Below, piece after piece: positions 12,039-22,974 of a DNA stretch of 64,000 nucleotides (position 1 is its first letter; each line of letters begins with the position of its first letter). The notes beneath the pieces are model-generated. The model was not told where the DNA came from. It was given only the letters and a program-made list of their open reading frames with translations, and did not search any database. This DNA is from Fennellomyces sp. T-0311 (Eukaryota; Mucoromycota; Mucoromycetes; Mucorales; Lichtheimiaceae), in NCBI GenBank assembly GCA_025266875.1, contig JALLLT010000005.1, forward strand, positions 1,116,001 to 1,180,000, given 5' to 3'. The position numbers were made by a program, and so were the translations under genes.

Positions 12039-14018
12039 TTAGATAGGTATATGAGCGAAAAGATGCTGTACATTTTCATAAGCATCATCGTCAAGTGTTT
12101 GACCAAAATCGATTAGCTCCAATCGCTCAAGGCTTTGGCTCCCACCAATGTACTCTGCAGCCTTTTGAGTCAAGTGCATGTCATACAGATCTAAATCTGT
12201 TAGTTCAGGCAATTGAGCAATTAATCGACTGAACTCAACAATATCAGATATAGAAATTCCGTCGACATCATCCATACGAACAAGCAAGTGGCGAAGGCTT
12301 TTAATTTTTGCAACACTGTGCAGTAATATGGGATCCATATGGCAATAGGCAAGGCCGAGTTCCTTCAAGGTGGGCTGCTCTTGGTTCATATAGCGACGGA
12401 TGAGGCGCTCAAGCCCTTGACCTTTGGCAGGTATGCTCAACAAATTCAGATTGGTAAGATTGGTCAGTTCGTTCACGGTATCGAATATCTTGTCCGCCGT
12501 TTCGACTGGCACATCGCCACTCTCCTCTGTGCCACACAAGTACAGCGCCTTTAGAGCTGGATAGGCGCGTAGCATAATGGGAAGGTGTCGGAAAATTGCC
12601 GAATTCAAATCTGCCTTAATGCCCAGATAGGTCATGTTGGGCATGACAGATGACGATAATGGGTGCCAATCTGATAAGGCACTGTCGCGACCACCATTAA
12701 AAAGAACAAGGTGAAGTTTCCGCATAATGCTAGAGTGTTTTTCTAGTCGTTGGGTTAACGGGATCGCCGACCGTATATTGTCAAATAGCACTTGTTGGAG
12801 TCCAGGCCTTTCTTCGATTTCACGCATTTCGTATGGAATACAGTAACCCTCCCAGGTAGGATGGTTAATAAGGGTAGATAGTTTTGGACACTTGTCCTTG
12901 ATGACAGACAGGATGTCATCAAGTCTTGGGTGTAATCTTAGATGTCGAAGGTCTGGTGTGCGTCGAAGTAATGATTCCATATTTTCAGCAGTTACTGGCC
13001 GTGCTGTCATCCTTGTCGAAATTTTGATTGTTTTCAGTGGCGTTGTGCTTGGTAACCCAGTATCCCAATCCGTGATATCTCTCACACGTAATATTAAACT
13101 AGTGAGACCCAGACAGCTTGACAGAAGTTGTCCAAGTTGGACAGTGATTACTGCTTGTATATTCAGATTCTTCAATACAGGTAATTGACGCAATGCTTGA
13201 TATAATGGAGCGCCCAAACTCTCATGGTCTAGTATCAATGTTGCATATGTTAATGATACTAAAATAAAAAAGAGTCTACGTATCAGCAAAATATGCTTAC
13301 CTTCATCAAACATTCTAATTATCTCCAAACACTGGAGACGAGAAAAATTGCAAGTATGAAAGAATTCATTAAATGTGGTGGTGTGGTGTGAATAGACAAC
13401 CAGATCCTTGACATGGTGAGATACCAAAGGGAGTAGCTTATGAAATACGGCTGGTGTACCCCAGAACCAATCACAGGAATATAGTGTATTGATACTAGAC
13501 TCCCAAGGTTGTGGGCATTGAAGTATCACCTCTCGCCAGCCTTTGGAGACATTTAGGGGCTCCTTGATTTGATGATTACAACCAATACGGCCAACAATGT
13601 TAGATGCGATTTCGAAGGGTGCTCGGGTGATAAAATCAATACGGCGGTCCAATCGTGCCTTTGCCAAAGTGATCTGTTGCTGGATCGACTCCTCCTGTTC
13701 GTTGTCGGGAGAAATGTACAGGGCTCGTTCAAGCATATCGATCGCATCTTGCTGCTTGCCTTGGATTGAATAAAGTTTTGCAACGCGGATATGTGTGTTT
13801 ATGTCGCCGCCGTCATACTTGATGATCAACAATTCGTCGTTCAATTCTTGAGAAAGCTTGTTTTTTCTCTGCCATATAGCTGCACGCATTTCCAAAGCAC
13901 TGACTGTCTGCTTCCGAAGCTCCTCAATGAGGCAAGATGAATGAATTAAAGCGTCTTCGAGGTATCCGCGATCGAACGCCATCCTGGTACAAGTCTCCAG
14001 TTGATTGAGTGTTGACAT
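12039..14018 (-). CDS. TPR/F-box/LRR protein (Pof3/Dia2-like architecture)
   Basis: Starts at ATG 14016-14018 and ends at 12039. Two exons (14018-13301, 13228-12039) give about 635 residues. Order: N-terminal helical/TPR region (residues about 50-115, with KLYSIQGKQQDAIDMLERAL), F-box (about 133-175, APFEIASNIVGRIG), then leucine-rich repeats to the end. TPR plus F-box plus LRR is the plan of yeast Dia2 and fission yeast Pof3, substrate receptors of SCF ubiquitin ligases; the target here is unknown. The 72-nt intron is a multiple of three and has no stop, so the unspliced reading is also open. Splicing is supported because the plus-strand paralogue (35687-37680) has an intron at the same phase-1 position and the flanks align once removed. 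Rapid family turnover suggests a lineage-specific role. Confidence 0.85.
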   Translation of the reverse strand: MSTLNQLETCTRMAFDRGYLEDALIHSSCLIEELRKQTVSALEMRAAIWQRKNKLSQELNDELLIIKYDGGDINTHIRVAKLYSIQGKQQDAIDMLERALYISPDNEQEESIQQQITLAKARLDRRIDFITRAPFEIASNIVGRIGCNHQIKEPLNVSKGWREVILQCPQPWESSINTLYSCDWFWGTPAVFHKLLPLVSHHVKDLVVYSHHTTTFNEFFHTCNFSRLQCLEIIRMFDEGKHILLIRRLFFILVSLTYATLILDHESLGAPLYQALRQLPVLKNLNIQAVITVQLGQLLSSCLGLTSLILRVRDITDWDTGLPSTTPLKTIKISTRMTARPVTAENMESLLRRTPDLRHLRLHPRLDDILSVIKDKCPKLSTLINHPTWEGYCIPYEMREIEERPGLQQVLFDNIRSAIPLTQRLEKHSSIMRKLHLVLFNGGRDSALSDWHPLSSSVMPNMTYLGIKADLNSAIFRHLPIMLRAYPALKALYLCGTEESGDVPVETADKIFDTVNELTNLTNLNLLSIPAKGQGLERLIRRYMNQEQPTLKELGLAYCHMDPILLHSVAKIKSLRHLLVRMDDVDGISISDIVEFSRLIAQLPELTDLDLYDMHLTQKAAEYIGGSQSLERLELIDFGQTLDDDAYENVQHLFAHIPI

Positions 14019-14559
14019 TGTTGAAGTGAGAGTGGTGATTTTGGGCTTGCAATGGACAGCTTTTATAGTCGCTCATACGAGGCTTGGGCGTGGGTTAGTA
14101 AGGTTTAGTGGAGTATGTTGCTCTGACTCATAGTGCTTTTAGTACTGAACTACGTGACACTACTGCGCCTTGCTAGTCTATCCGACATGTATGGAGTATA
14201 TGATGACAGACATAGTTCGTATTTGTTGAGGATATGGTACATCAATGTGACGAGTCGATTATGCTCACATTTGTGTACTCTCGGCGGTCGTTTCAGGTGG
14301 CTTCATTTCTGGCGGTGGATTCATTTACTTCAGAGGGTATCATACGTCTCTATACCAACTATAGCGTTTATTACACGTCAGCATGTTGAAAACAGAAGTA
14401 TGTCTAGTACCATATGTACTGCAAACTACTGGAAACAAAAAGCTCAACTGTCCCTTAGCCACACTCAATTCCACCCCCAAGTGAAACCTCACAAACAAAA
14501 CACTTTTGTATTATTCAGACTGCTTTTTAATGGCGTTGGAAAGGATGAATATTACAAGC
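14019..14559. other. intergenic between divergent neighbours' ends
   Basis: Upstream region of the F-box gene and downstream region of RPS3. The open frame running across it on the plus strand has no recognisable content and continues antisense into RPS3. Confidence 0.4.
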
Positions 14560-15575
14560 TTATTGCGCCTCTACCTCAGGAGCGGGAGCGGCAGCAGCGG
14601 GTTCAGGGCGGCCGAAGTCCTGGGCAACGGGTTCGGAAATGGCAGCTTCATCTAAAGAATACGAGAAGTATTAGTACAATGTCTAATAAAAAAAGAGAGA
14701 TATATTTACCCTTGGGCTCGAGGATGGTGATGACATCAGGAAGAGGGTTCTTGGGGCCCTGGCGGCCAGAGGGATCGCTGTCAAGCATGATCTTGACCTT
14801 GATACCGAGGACACCCTGGCGCAACAAGACGTGGCGGACGGCGGTGGTAATGAAGTCGCGGGTGGGCTGACCAGAGTGGATCATGAAACCGTCACCGAAC
14901 TTCATGGCCTTGGCACGGGCAGCACGAAGCTTACCAGAGACAACGACTTCACAGCCCTTGGCACCGGACTCCATGACGAAGCGGACGACACCATAGCAGG
15001 CACGACGGACAGCCAAACCGTTCAACAACTTGTACTTGACGGATTCAGCCTGGGCAATGGCGCACAAGCCACGGTTCTGGACACGCTCAGCGTACAACTC
15101 AACGGTGTTCTCGGCGAAACGGAAACGCTTCTGGACCAAGGTGGTAAGTTCGCGGATACGGCGACCCTTCTCACCAAGGACGTTCTGGGTGTGAGTGGCA
15201 CGGATAATGATTCTATATCATTCGTTTAGCTTATTTTTTTCCATGAAAAAAAAAATAACGTACTCAGTGCGGGCAGGAGTAACACGAACTTCGACACCGG
15301 CGTAGCCATCCTCAGCCAGCTCACGGGTGAGGAATTCGTTCAGTTCAGCATAGAACACACCGTCAGCGACCTTGAAGAGTAAAAGAGGTTAATGACCATT
15401 GTTGAATTTCAAACATTTTTTTTAGTTACTTACGAACTAAATCCAGAATCAGGTCGAAATGAAAAAATATATCGTTTAGTTATCTTTGAATCCATCCATC
15501 CATCGACGCATCCATCCACTCTGCGTTGTCATCTACCTTTCTCTTCTTGGAGATTTGAGCGGCAGCAGCAGCCAT
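14560..15575 (-). CDS. RPS3: 40S ribosomal protein S3 (uS3)
   Basis: Four exons: 15575-15537, 15370-15264, 15212-14710, 14651-14560; introns of 166, 51 and 58 nt with GT-AG ends. The 246-residue product has the usual length. It begins [13 protein letters not shown], has the KH type-2 RNA-binding region (residues about 45-95, with [17 protein letters not shown]), and the conserved S3 C-terminal domain ([45 protein letters not shown]). It ends in an Ala/Pro-rich acidic tail. uS3 sits at the mRNA entry channel of the small subunit and also has DNA-repair-related roles in some eukaryotes. The first intron directly after codon 13 is typical of fungal ribosomal protein genes. Confidence 0.98.
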
Positions 15576-15921
15576 GTTGGTCAGTTAAAAGGGGGGTTTT
15601 CTTGATAGCCGAGCAGCCTCGATTTTTTGGCATGCCCCACTGGACCAACTCCGATTTCCAAATTTAGTTGCCACCGCAACTGCATCCGAGGCTGCCAGGC
15701 AACAAAGTCCTTTGCAGTATATGTCACTTGTCGCAAAATATAGAGGTAGTTAGTGTAATGACATAGAGCAATTAAAAGCTCAAGTTGTCAGATTATATTT
15801 AATTGACGGGTGTGCAAAATATGCTTGTAAAGTGGTAAAGCAGCTCGCATCCATGGTATATCCATCGAATCAAGTGTAGTGAATAAGTAACATATTTATT
15901 CCTAGTTAAACACAAAGTAAT
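15576..15921. promoter_or_regulatory. RPS3 upstream region
   Basis: This 346-bp gap holds the promoter of RPS3 (minus strand) and the 3' end of the next minus-strand gene. I could not assign specific sites. Confidence 0.3.
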
Positions 15922-16515
15922 TCATCCGTAATTTGTTTGAAGTAATCTATAGACTCCTGTACTGTCATCTGGCATCGTACCCGCCGGGCCATATCTTCTG
16001 AATAATCGTTCACTGTGCTTTCCATGACTTGGTCTTCCGTTCTCGGCCGTACTCTCTTGATTCAAAGCGTCAGTACTTTTTCCCCTAATGTATAGGCTTA
16101 TCTTCATAATCTTTACCCTGATATGCTCATCGATGGCTTCGCCATACTCGTCAATGATAACGTTCCATATTTCTTGGACAGGATGTGTGGAGCGTATGCG
16201 ACAAGTGATATTTTCTTCGTCGGATATTGATGGACTGGTTACGCTTTCGTTTGTCACAGTGCATGGCGAAGCAAGATTAGCTGGAGAAGACAATGTAAAG
16301 AATTGTGTAATAGAATGGTTTTTGGTTTCGGTCGTCGTTTTTCGTTTTCTCTTGCAGCTTGTGGATGACTTTGATTTCGTTGTTGATGGTTCACGTTTCT
16401 TGTTTGATTGTTGGTCATGTTTAACTACTGGTAAAGCATCTTTTGAATTGTATTCGGCATTGTTGGTCGTGGATTTGGACACGGTAAATGCTAATTTTCT
16501 TTGCACGTTGCTCAT
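15922..16515 (-). CDS. uncharacterised basic protein with PIP-box-like motif
   Basis: A single open frame of 197 codons from ATG at 16513-16515. The N-terminal half is basic and Ser/Thr/Lys-rich, with a likely nuclear localisation cluster KRKRKT around residue 54. It is followed by NHSITQFF (residues about 65-72), which fits the PCNA-interacting box [Q/N]xxIxxFF. A second hydrophobic QRKLAF lies at the very N-terminus. The middle (about 108-145) looks folded: VQEIWNVIIDEYGEAIDEHI. The last 50 residues are less convincing and may be reading through an intron or a frameshift. It is not recognised as a named family; a small nuclear replication/repair factor is an inference from the motif only. 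Confidence 0.6.
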   Translation of the reverse strand: MSNVQRKLAFTVSKSTTNNAEYNSKDALPVVKHDQQSNKKREPSTTKSKSSTSCKRKRKTTTETKNHSITQFFTLSSPANLASPCTVTNESVTSPSISDEENITCRIRSTHPVQEIWNVIIDEYGEAIDEHIRVKIMKISLYIRGKSTDALNQESTAENGRPSHGKHSERLFRRYGPAGTMPDDSTGVYRLLQTNYG

Positions 16516-17160
16516 GATATATTAAAGGGAGGTTGAAAGTCGATTTTCGTGATTCGAGAACGACGCGCTTGTAAAAAAAAAGAGCCGGTCCATTTTTAAT
16601 GTTCGTCAATTTTATATCTGTATACTTTGGCCATCGTTTTCTTAATAGCACAGATGCTCCGGATCATTGCTCAACGTACCTAGGAGATGATGTGCTATAG
16701 TATGTTGCCATAACAGCGGAATTAGCTCATGAAAGCATATGGCAACCTTTGCGTACGTAGCAACGCGTTTGCTCGTTCAATGTGAATAGTTTCAAAAGAA
16801 TATTAATAGCTATTTCAAATATTAGCTGAAACAATTGTACAGACACTGGAAGGAGTAGCAGTGCAAAAGACACTTTGCGTAGTCATTCAGGCACCTTTGA
16901 TAATGTGTGGATCAACTCTTCAATTGGAGTATGTATTATAATGGAGCCATTAGTTTATGAGAGACTGCAATGATAAGGCGTTGAGCGTATGCATCCAATG
17001 AACAGGAGGTCAATCCCAATATGAGTTGCTACGCTTGCATTTCCATGAGCTAAAATTGAGTTTGACAGATTGCGAGGGCCCAGTTTCGCCTCCGACTTGC
17101 AAGGCGACAGCCACTGGACAGCTCAAACCTACTCCTCTCCATCCTTACCTTCATCCAAAA
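16516..17160. promoter_or_regulatory. divergent intergenic region upstream of CCT6
   Basis: This 645-bp region separates the minus-strand PIP-box gene from CCT6. Just before the CCT6 start lies a pyrimidine-rich tract (17129-17154, CTACTCCTCTCCATCC core) typical of fungal transcription initiation zones. No other site is assigned. Confidence 0.4.
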
Positions 17161-19278
17161 ATGTAAGACAAGCAGATTTGACCCGCAAGGGAAACATCTA
17201 CTTACTCGAGGCAATGATACTAATATATTCAACACTTGCAGGGCGTCCTCTGCCTTGAAAATGATTAATCCGAACTCGGATGTCGCTCGACGCGGTCAAG
17301 CGCTCCAGCTCAATATTACTGCTGCGATCGGTCTTCAGGATGTACTGCGATCCAACCTTGGTCCTCGGGGTACTATCAAAATGTAAGCATCAAGCACTCA
17401 GGACGCGGTCAGATCAGTACAGAGATGCCTTTAAAAACGACATCAGATGGAAAACTTCATGACGCGTCCTTGAAATCTGTCAAACTTTTTTGTTGCGTTG
17501 ATGCAATTAGATTTCTTGATGAACATGCACTTACTCAGTTACTGATTAGGCTGGTCGATGGTGCTGGAGCTATCAAGCTTACAAAGGATGGAAAGGTTCT
17601 ACTTCATGAAATGGTAAGGCAACCAGGCACAAGTATTTTTTTTTCTTGCTGTTAAATTTTATATGTTTATAGCAAATCCAGCATCCTACTGCTGCCATGA
17701 TCGCCAAGGCTGCTACTGCACAGGACGAAATCACCGGTGACGGCACGACTTCGATTGTCTTGTTGGTGGGTGAGCTGTTGAAGCAGGCGGAGCGCTATGT
17801 ATCGGAAGGTTTGCATCCACGTGTTATCACCGAAGGCTACGATCACGCCAAAAAGGAAGCTCTCAAGGTAAGAATCGATCCGACAACGTTTGCGGCGTTT
17901 GGGGGCATCCTCTGATCATGATTCGTTGCAGTTCTTGGAAGACTTCAAGACCCCCAAGCCCGAGATGGATCGTGAATTGCTTGTCTCGGTTGCTCGCACT
18001 TCGCTGCGCACCAAGGTGCACCGCGTGTTAGCTGATACATTGACCGAAGCTGTCGTCGACTCCGTTCTTGCAATTCACCGTGAGGGCGAGCCTATTGATC
18101 TGCATATGGTCGAGATCATGAAAATGCAGCACCGTTCCGAAACCGAGTCGAGGCTTGTTCGTGGTCTTGTCTTGGATCATGGTGCCCGTCACCCCGACAT
18201 GCCCAAGAAGGTCACTGATGCATTCATACTTACTCTGAACGTCAGCTTGGAATACGAGAAGAGGTTGGTGTTTCCACCGAAATAGGGGTGAGGAGGGAAG
18301 TTGACACTAACCACTTTATAGTGAAATCAACTCTGGTTTCTTCTACTCCACGCCTGAACAGCGCGAGAAACTTGTGGAAAGTGAACGAAAGCACGTTGAC
18401 GATAAAATCCGCAAGATTGTTGAATTCAAAAACACGGTCTGCACTGGCGAGAACGCCAAAAAGGGCTTTGTCATCATCAACCAAAAGGGCATCGACCCCC
18501 TTTCCCTGGATATCCTGGCCAAGCACAACATCTTCGCCCTTCGTCGTGCCAAGAGACGCAACATGGAACGTCTTCAATTGTCGTGCGGTGGTGTTGCTCA
18601 GAACTCTGTCGAGGATCTGTCGCCCGAAGTACTCGGCTATGCCGGCTTGGTGTACGAACATGTTTTGGGCGAGGAGAAATATACCTTTGTGGAGGATGTC
18701 AAGGACCCCTACAGCGTTACAATCCTGATCAAGGGTCCCAACCCACACACTATTGCACAAATCAACGATGCCGTACGCGACGGTTTGCGTGCCGTCAAGA
18801 ACGCAATCGAAGACAAGTCGGTTGTTGCCGGTGGTGGTGCCTTCGAGGTCGCTTGCGCACAGCATCTTGTAGAGTTCAAGAAGAGCGTTAAGGGCCGCGC
18901 TAAAATGGGCGTACAGGCATTTGCAGATGCTTTGCTTGTCATTCCCAAGGTACTTGCACAGAACGCCGGTTTCGATGCCCAGGACGTCATTGTTGCTCTC
19001 CAAGAAGAACATCAGGATGGCCATGTTGTGGGTGTAGACCTGAAGACTGGCGATACCATGGATCCCAAGTTGGATGGTGTTTGGGATAACTACCGGGTGC
19101 ATCGTCACATGCTTCATTCATGGTAAAGTTTTCTTTTATTTATTTAAAGTTAAACGTTATCCCTTGGCTAACAAGCTATTTATACCATAGCTCTGTGATT
19201 GCCAGCAATCTTTTGCTCGTAGACGAGATGATGCGTGCAGGAAGGACGTCGTTGAAGGGCCCTGACCACATGGCTTAG
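17161..19278 (+). CDS. CCT6: T-complex protein 1 subunit zeta (CCT6)
   Basis: Seven exons: 17161-17162, 17242-17382, 17550-17613, 17673-17867, 17932-18263, 18322-19122, 19191-19278; total 1623 nt, 540 residues, matching family length. Intron 1 splits the start codon: AT at 17161-17162 joins G at 17242, giving [11 protein letters not shown], the expected CCT6 beginning; its branch site reads TACTAAT. Group II chaperonin motifs: NLGPRGT (about residue 40), GDGTTS (about 90), VVAGGGAFE (about 410) and [11 protein letters not shown] (about 482), all in the ATP-binding equatorial domain, with the apical domain between. The subunit is one of eight in the cytosolic TRiC ring that folds actin and tubulin. 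An ATG at 17261 would give a version seven residues shorter if intron 1 were retained. Confidence 0.97.
17163..17241 (+). other. CCT6: intron splitting the CCT6 start codon
   Basis: 79-nt intron, GTAAGA at its 5' end and TTGCAG at its 3' end, with TACTAAT about 20 nt upstream of the acceptor. It lies between the second and third bases of the initiator ATG. Confidence 0.85.
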
Positions 19279-19381
19279 AGGATCAAATTATAACAATGAA
19301 GAAAAAAAGAACAATATATAGGCATCATTCCAAATTAAACACAAACTGTTATAAAAAAAAGTATTCATGTGTACACGATAA

Positions 19382-19714
19382 TTACAGCCTTCTATCAACC
19401 GCGCGAAGCTTCTCGCGCACGGCCAAGATGCTCTGTTTTATCCATTGGTCTTGCTCTCGTAATTCTTGCTCCTCTCGTCGCAGACGGGCAACTTCCTCCC
19501 GCAGCTCTTGCTCGCGAGACAGTAATTTGGCCCTCATCGAGTCCTCCCCACGAGGGCTACCAGGTGTAGGCCCTCCGTACTGATGGTACATGCTACCTTT
19601 TCCATTATCGTTGATCATACGGCCACTGCCACCCATGGTTGCTGAAGTAGGAGACGGCATATTCTTGCGGTGATAGTAAGGGCTACTATTAGCCATTCTT
19701 GGATCGGCCATCAT
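19382..19714 (-). CDS. small coiled-coil protein, uncharacterised
   Basis: ATG at 19712-19714 (a second ATG follows immediately), stop at 19382-19384; 110 residues in one exon. The N-terminal half is Met/Ser/Gly/Pro-rich and probably disordered. The C-terminal half (about 60-110) is a strongly charged heptad-like helix: LLSREQELREEVARLRREE, followed by further Glu/Arg repeats, predicted coiled coil. It is convergent with CCT6 (about 100 bp between stops), so both probably use the short shared A/T-rich gap for 3' ends. No family recognised; a role in oligomerisation is inference. Confidence 0.6.
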   Translation of the reverse strand: MMADPRMANSSPYYHRKNMPSPTSATMGGSGRMINDNGKGSMYHQYGGPTPGSPRGEDSMRAKLLSREQELREEVARLRREEQELREQDQWIKQSILAVREKLRAVDRRL

Positions 19715-20860
19715 CTTGTTATTGAGTTTTTTTTTTGGAGGAAACCGGGAAAAGAAGACGGTATAATGCAAATGGTTTGAGGGAATTATATATACATAAT
19801 ATGCGTGGGCCAGCGCGCGCGCGAGGGAGTTCTTATTTTTGGAACTCCTTGCAAGCTCCTCCCAATATGAAATAGGGAGCCAGTTCTCTCTCCGTTCCAG
19901 TCTGTCATTCTGTTGTAAGTAAGTAGTGCTATTTTGCCCATTAATTGAAGGAGACAACCCTTTTTATCCTTACTATACAATTGTTCGAAGAAATGAAAAA
20001 AATCACTGCTCAACGGTATGTAATAGGCTGATGGCTATCCTAAATCAGTAATGATCCGTGGACTGTTCTATCGACCCCCACAACCTCCTACAACACATGC
20101 ATCCCATAATACCACGCCAAAATTGCCCCGAGGGCGTGCTTACGCATAATCCCTACATAAACATTGAAAGAGAGAGGCGATTGGGGATCGGTCTACTCTG
20201 AAATAGAATAACTTGCTTCCTTTTTGTCAATCTCTAAATAGAAAACAGCTTTTCTAAAAAAAAATGTTATTGTTAAATAAAAAAAACGCGATGAACCACG
20301 CGTTGCCATGGTCACAAGTGAGAATACACAATTTGATCCTTATTTCTTTTAGCCTATTCCTGCTCCTAACTTCCTCTCGGCTCTCCTGAACAGAAAAAAA
20401 GCACTTGTACGTACGTTACATCGCTTGCTGTTCGTCTCACTAGGAATATAATAAGATCAAATCATGCGATGGGAGCGCCAAGTCTCCAACGTCATATGTT
20501 TCCTCTGGTTAGACTGCCGGTAGCGCAGAAGAAACAAAACAATACATGCCAGGCAACCAAAAAAAGATAATTGCATGACATGGAGAAAATCTTGCAGTAT
20601 CCAAAAGTGGCGGGATGGACACTCTACTGAAGCTTATTCTGGTGGATCGTACATGTTCGCATGAACTTGTAACACAAGTGCCCCCATAACAACCGCACAA
20701 TCGGTTATTGTAAAGTGATCTGTTCCCAAGGCGGCTTACACAAAAAGTGTCAATTAAGCGGTCGCCAAGCAAGTAATTTCTTGTGAAACATCACGCTTCA
20801 ATGTCGGAATAAGAGGAGAACAGCCAAGGCGGGCGTGTTGAACCTCTTTGCTCTTCCATC
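19715..20860. other. intergenic, no gene recognised
   Basis: Contains a short alternating GC run (GCGCGCGCG near 19815) and A-rich patches around 20255-20290. No coding signature is seen. It includes the promoters of the small coiled-coil gene (minus) and CAP (plus). Confidence 0.45.
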
Positions 20861-22608
20861 ATGTCAGAATTCCACTCACTCGCCAACCTCATTAAGCGAC
20901 TTGAGGTAGCCACCACTCGCTTGGAAGACTTGGCCATGTCGGCATCTTCGGCATCCGCCGTCGCCGCATCATCTTCATCCGCACCTTCAGTTCCATCGCA
21001 ACCCGCACCTGCAGCAGAAAAATCCACGCCTGTCTCGGTCCAGAAGCATGACGAGGCTGTTGGTCCTCTTCTCGCCAAGTTTCTGGAGCTTTCAAAGACA
21101 ATTGGTGGTCCCGTCGCTGCTCAGGTAAAATGGACGCAAAAAAAAAGAAAAACGCGAAAACTCAATGAGATTGCGTTCTAGGCCGGACTGGTCGCCGAAG
21201 CTCTTGATGCCGAGAAGACTATTATCCATATTTCCACCTTGGCAAAGAAGCCAGATATGTCGTCAGCCACCTTTGCCAAGCTGCTCGAACCTATTCAAAA
21301 ATCCCTTTCGGGTATCGTCGAGATCAAGGACAAGAGCCGGGGTGACCCTCTGTTCAACCATCTCAGTGTCGTGGCCGAAGGTGTGCCTGCATTGGGATGG
21401 TTTACCTGTGTAGGTATATAGACGCGCATCCGTAGAACAATTTATTCACGGCTGTATTCAGGAACCAACACCTGTCCCCTTTATCCGTGATATGAAGGAC
21501 TCTGCCCAATTTTATGCAAACCGTGTTGCGAAGGAATGGAAGGAAAAGTAAGAACTTTATATGAAAAATGGCGAAAAGGGTTTGCTAAGCCTATTTGTAG
21601 GGATGCCACGCATGTTGACTGGACTCGATCCTTCATTGAGCTGCTGGATGCCCTTGGTCGCTTCGTCAAGGAGACCTACCCCACTGGTCTGTCATGGAAC
21701 GCTCAGGGTGAATCAGCAGATTCATTTATTGGTGCCAATGCACCTGGTGCTACTGCCGCTGCCGCTTCAGCTCCTCCACCTCCACCTCCAAGCGCCGCCG
21801 GTGGCCCGCCACCACCCCCTCCACCACCACCACCCATGATCTTTGATGATGAGGAATCCGCAGATGATAAACCAGCTGGCGCTGCCGCGGTGTTTGCAGA
21901 GATCAACAAAGGTGAAAGCGTTACAGCAGGTCTGCGAAAGGTCGATAAGAGTCAAATGACCCACAAAAACCCTGCATTGCGTGCCGGAAGCACCGTCTCT
22001 GCAGGTACAAAGAAACAGGCTCCACCCACTCCTTCCAAACCAAACAAATATGTCCTCAAAAAGCCCGCCAAGACTACCCTCGAAGCAAACAAGTGGGTCG
22101 TCGAGTACCATGAAAATAACCCTGAAATCGTCATCGAGGATACCGCAATCAACCAAGCTGTCTACATTTTCGGCTGCAAGAACTCGACCATCCGCATCAA
22201 GGGCAAGGTTAATGCTGTTACTATAGGTATGTATCATTCTTTGAGTATTTTTCTTGCTTTCTCAATCTTTTTTATACTATAGATTCATGTGTGAAGTGCG
22301 GTGTCGCCTTGGACTCTACGGTGTCTACGGTTGATCTGGTCAACTGCCGCTCGTTCGGTCTTCAGATCTTCCACGTAACTCCTACAATTGCCGTAGATAA
22401 GTGTGATGGTGGTTCAATTTACTTGTCGAAGGAAGGCTTGGATGTCGAGATCTTGTCCGCCAAGTCCACGTCGATCAATGTATTAGTACCTGAGGAAATT
22501 GATGGCGGTGAAACCGACTTTAAGGAAGTGCCTATTCCTGAGCAGTTGAAGACTACTATTGGTCCTGATGGAAAATTGGTCACAGTTACTGTTGAGCATG
22601 CTGGTTAA
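20861..22608 (+). CDS. SRV2: adenylyl cyclase-associated protein (CAP/Srv2)
   Basis: Five exons: 20861-21124, 21182-21409, 21462-21547, 21601-22226, 22283-22608; 509 residues, normal for the family. Order: N-terminal coiled coil that binds adenylyl cyclase and cofilin-actin (residues about 7-25, LIKRLEVATTRLEDLA), Ser/Ala linker, helical folded domain (about 60-215), polyproline P1 region (about 248-270) for profilin, a WH2-like actin-binding stretch with HKNPALRAG, and the C-terminal CARP beta-helix (about 338-509) with KWVVEYHENN and VNCRSFGLQIF. CAP recycles cofilin-bound ADP-actin and, in fungi, couples to Ras-cAMP signalling. The donor after TGT (21410) is GTAGGT, the only choice that keeps the frame. 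An AATAAA-type signal overlaps the stop region. Confidence 0.96.
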
Positions 22609-22974
22609 ATAATAAAAACTTGTATATCTTGCTATAGAGTCATGGAATGTACTGTATGATGGACTGTCGGACGAATTGATAATATGAAACTTGGAAAATT
22701 CACCAATTCAGCAAGAGCCAATGTCCAAAGTAATATAATACCGGTCAGTGACGTGGCACATAGTATCGCCCTCCGTATATAATGTAGAGCTCCAGATATT
22801 TTTCGTAGTAGCTGTCTCCATGGCTACTGAAATGTTAAAGAAGCTACCTCTGAACTGCGATACCACATCTTGGATTCTCAATAACCTGACAGACGACGAA
22901 TTGCTCGATATGACGATGGTGTCTCGCTCTTAGCGCAATATTCTTCTGGAATACCAAGCGCAATGGATATTATA

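Noticed and set aside
14831..15229. 132-codon plus-strand open frame
   Set aside because: It is antisense to RPS3 exon 3; the openness is a shadow of the real gene's codon usage.
18242..19117. 291-codon minus-strand open frame
   Set aside because: Antisense to CCT6 exon 6; no independent motif.
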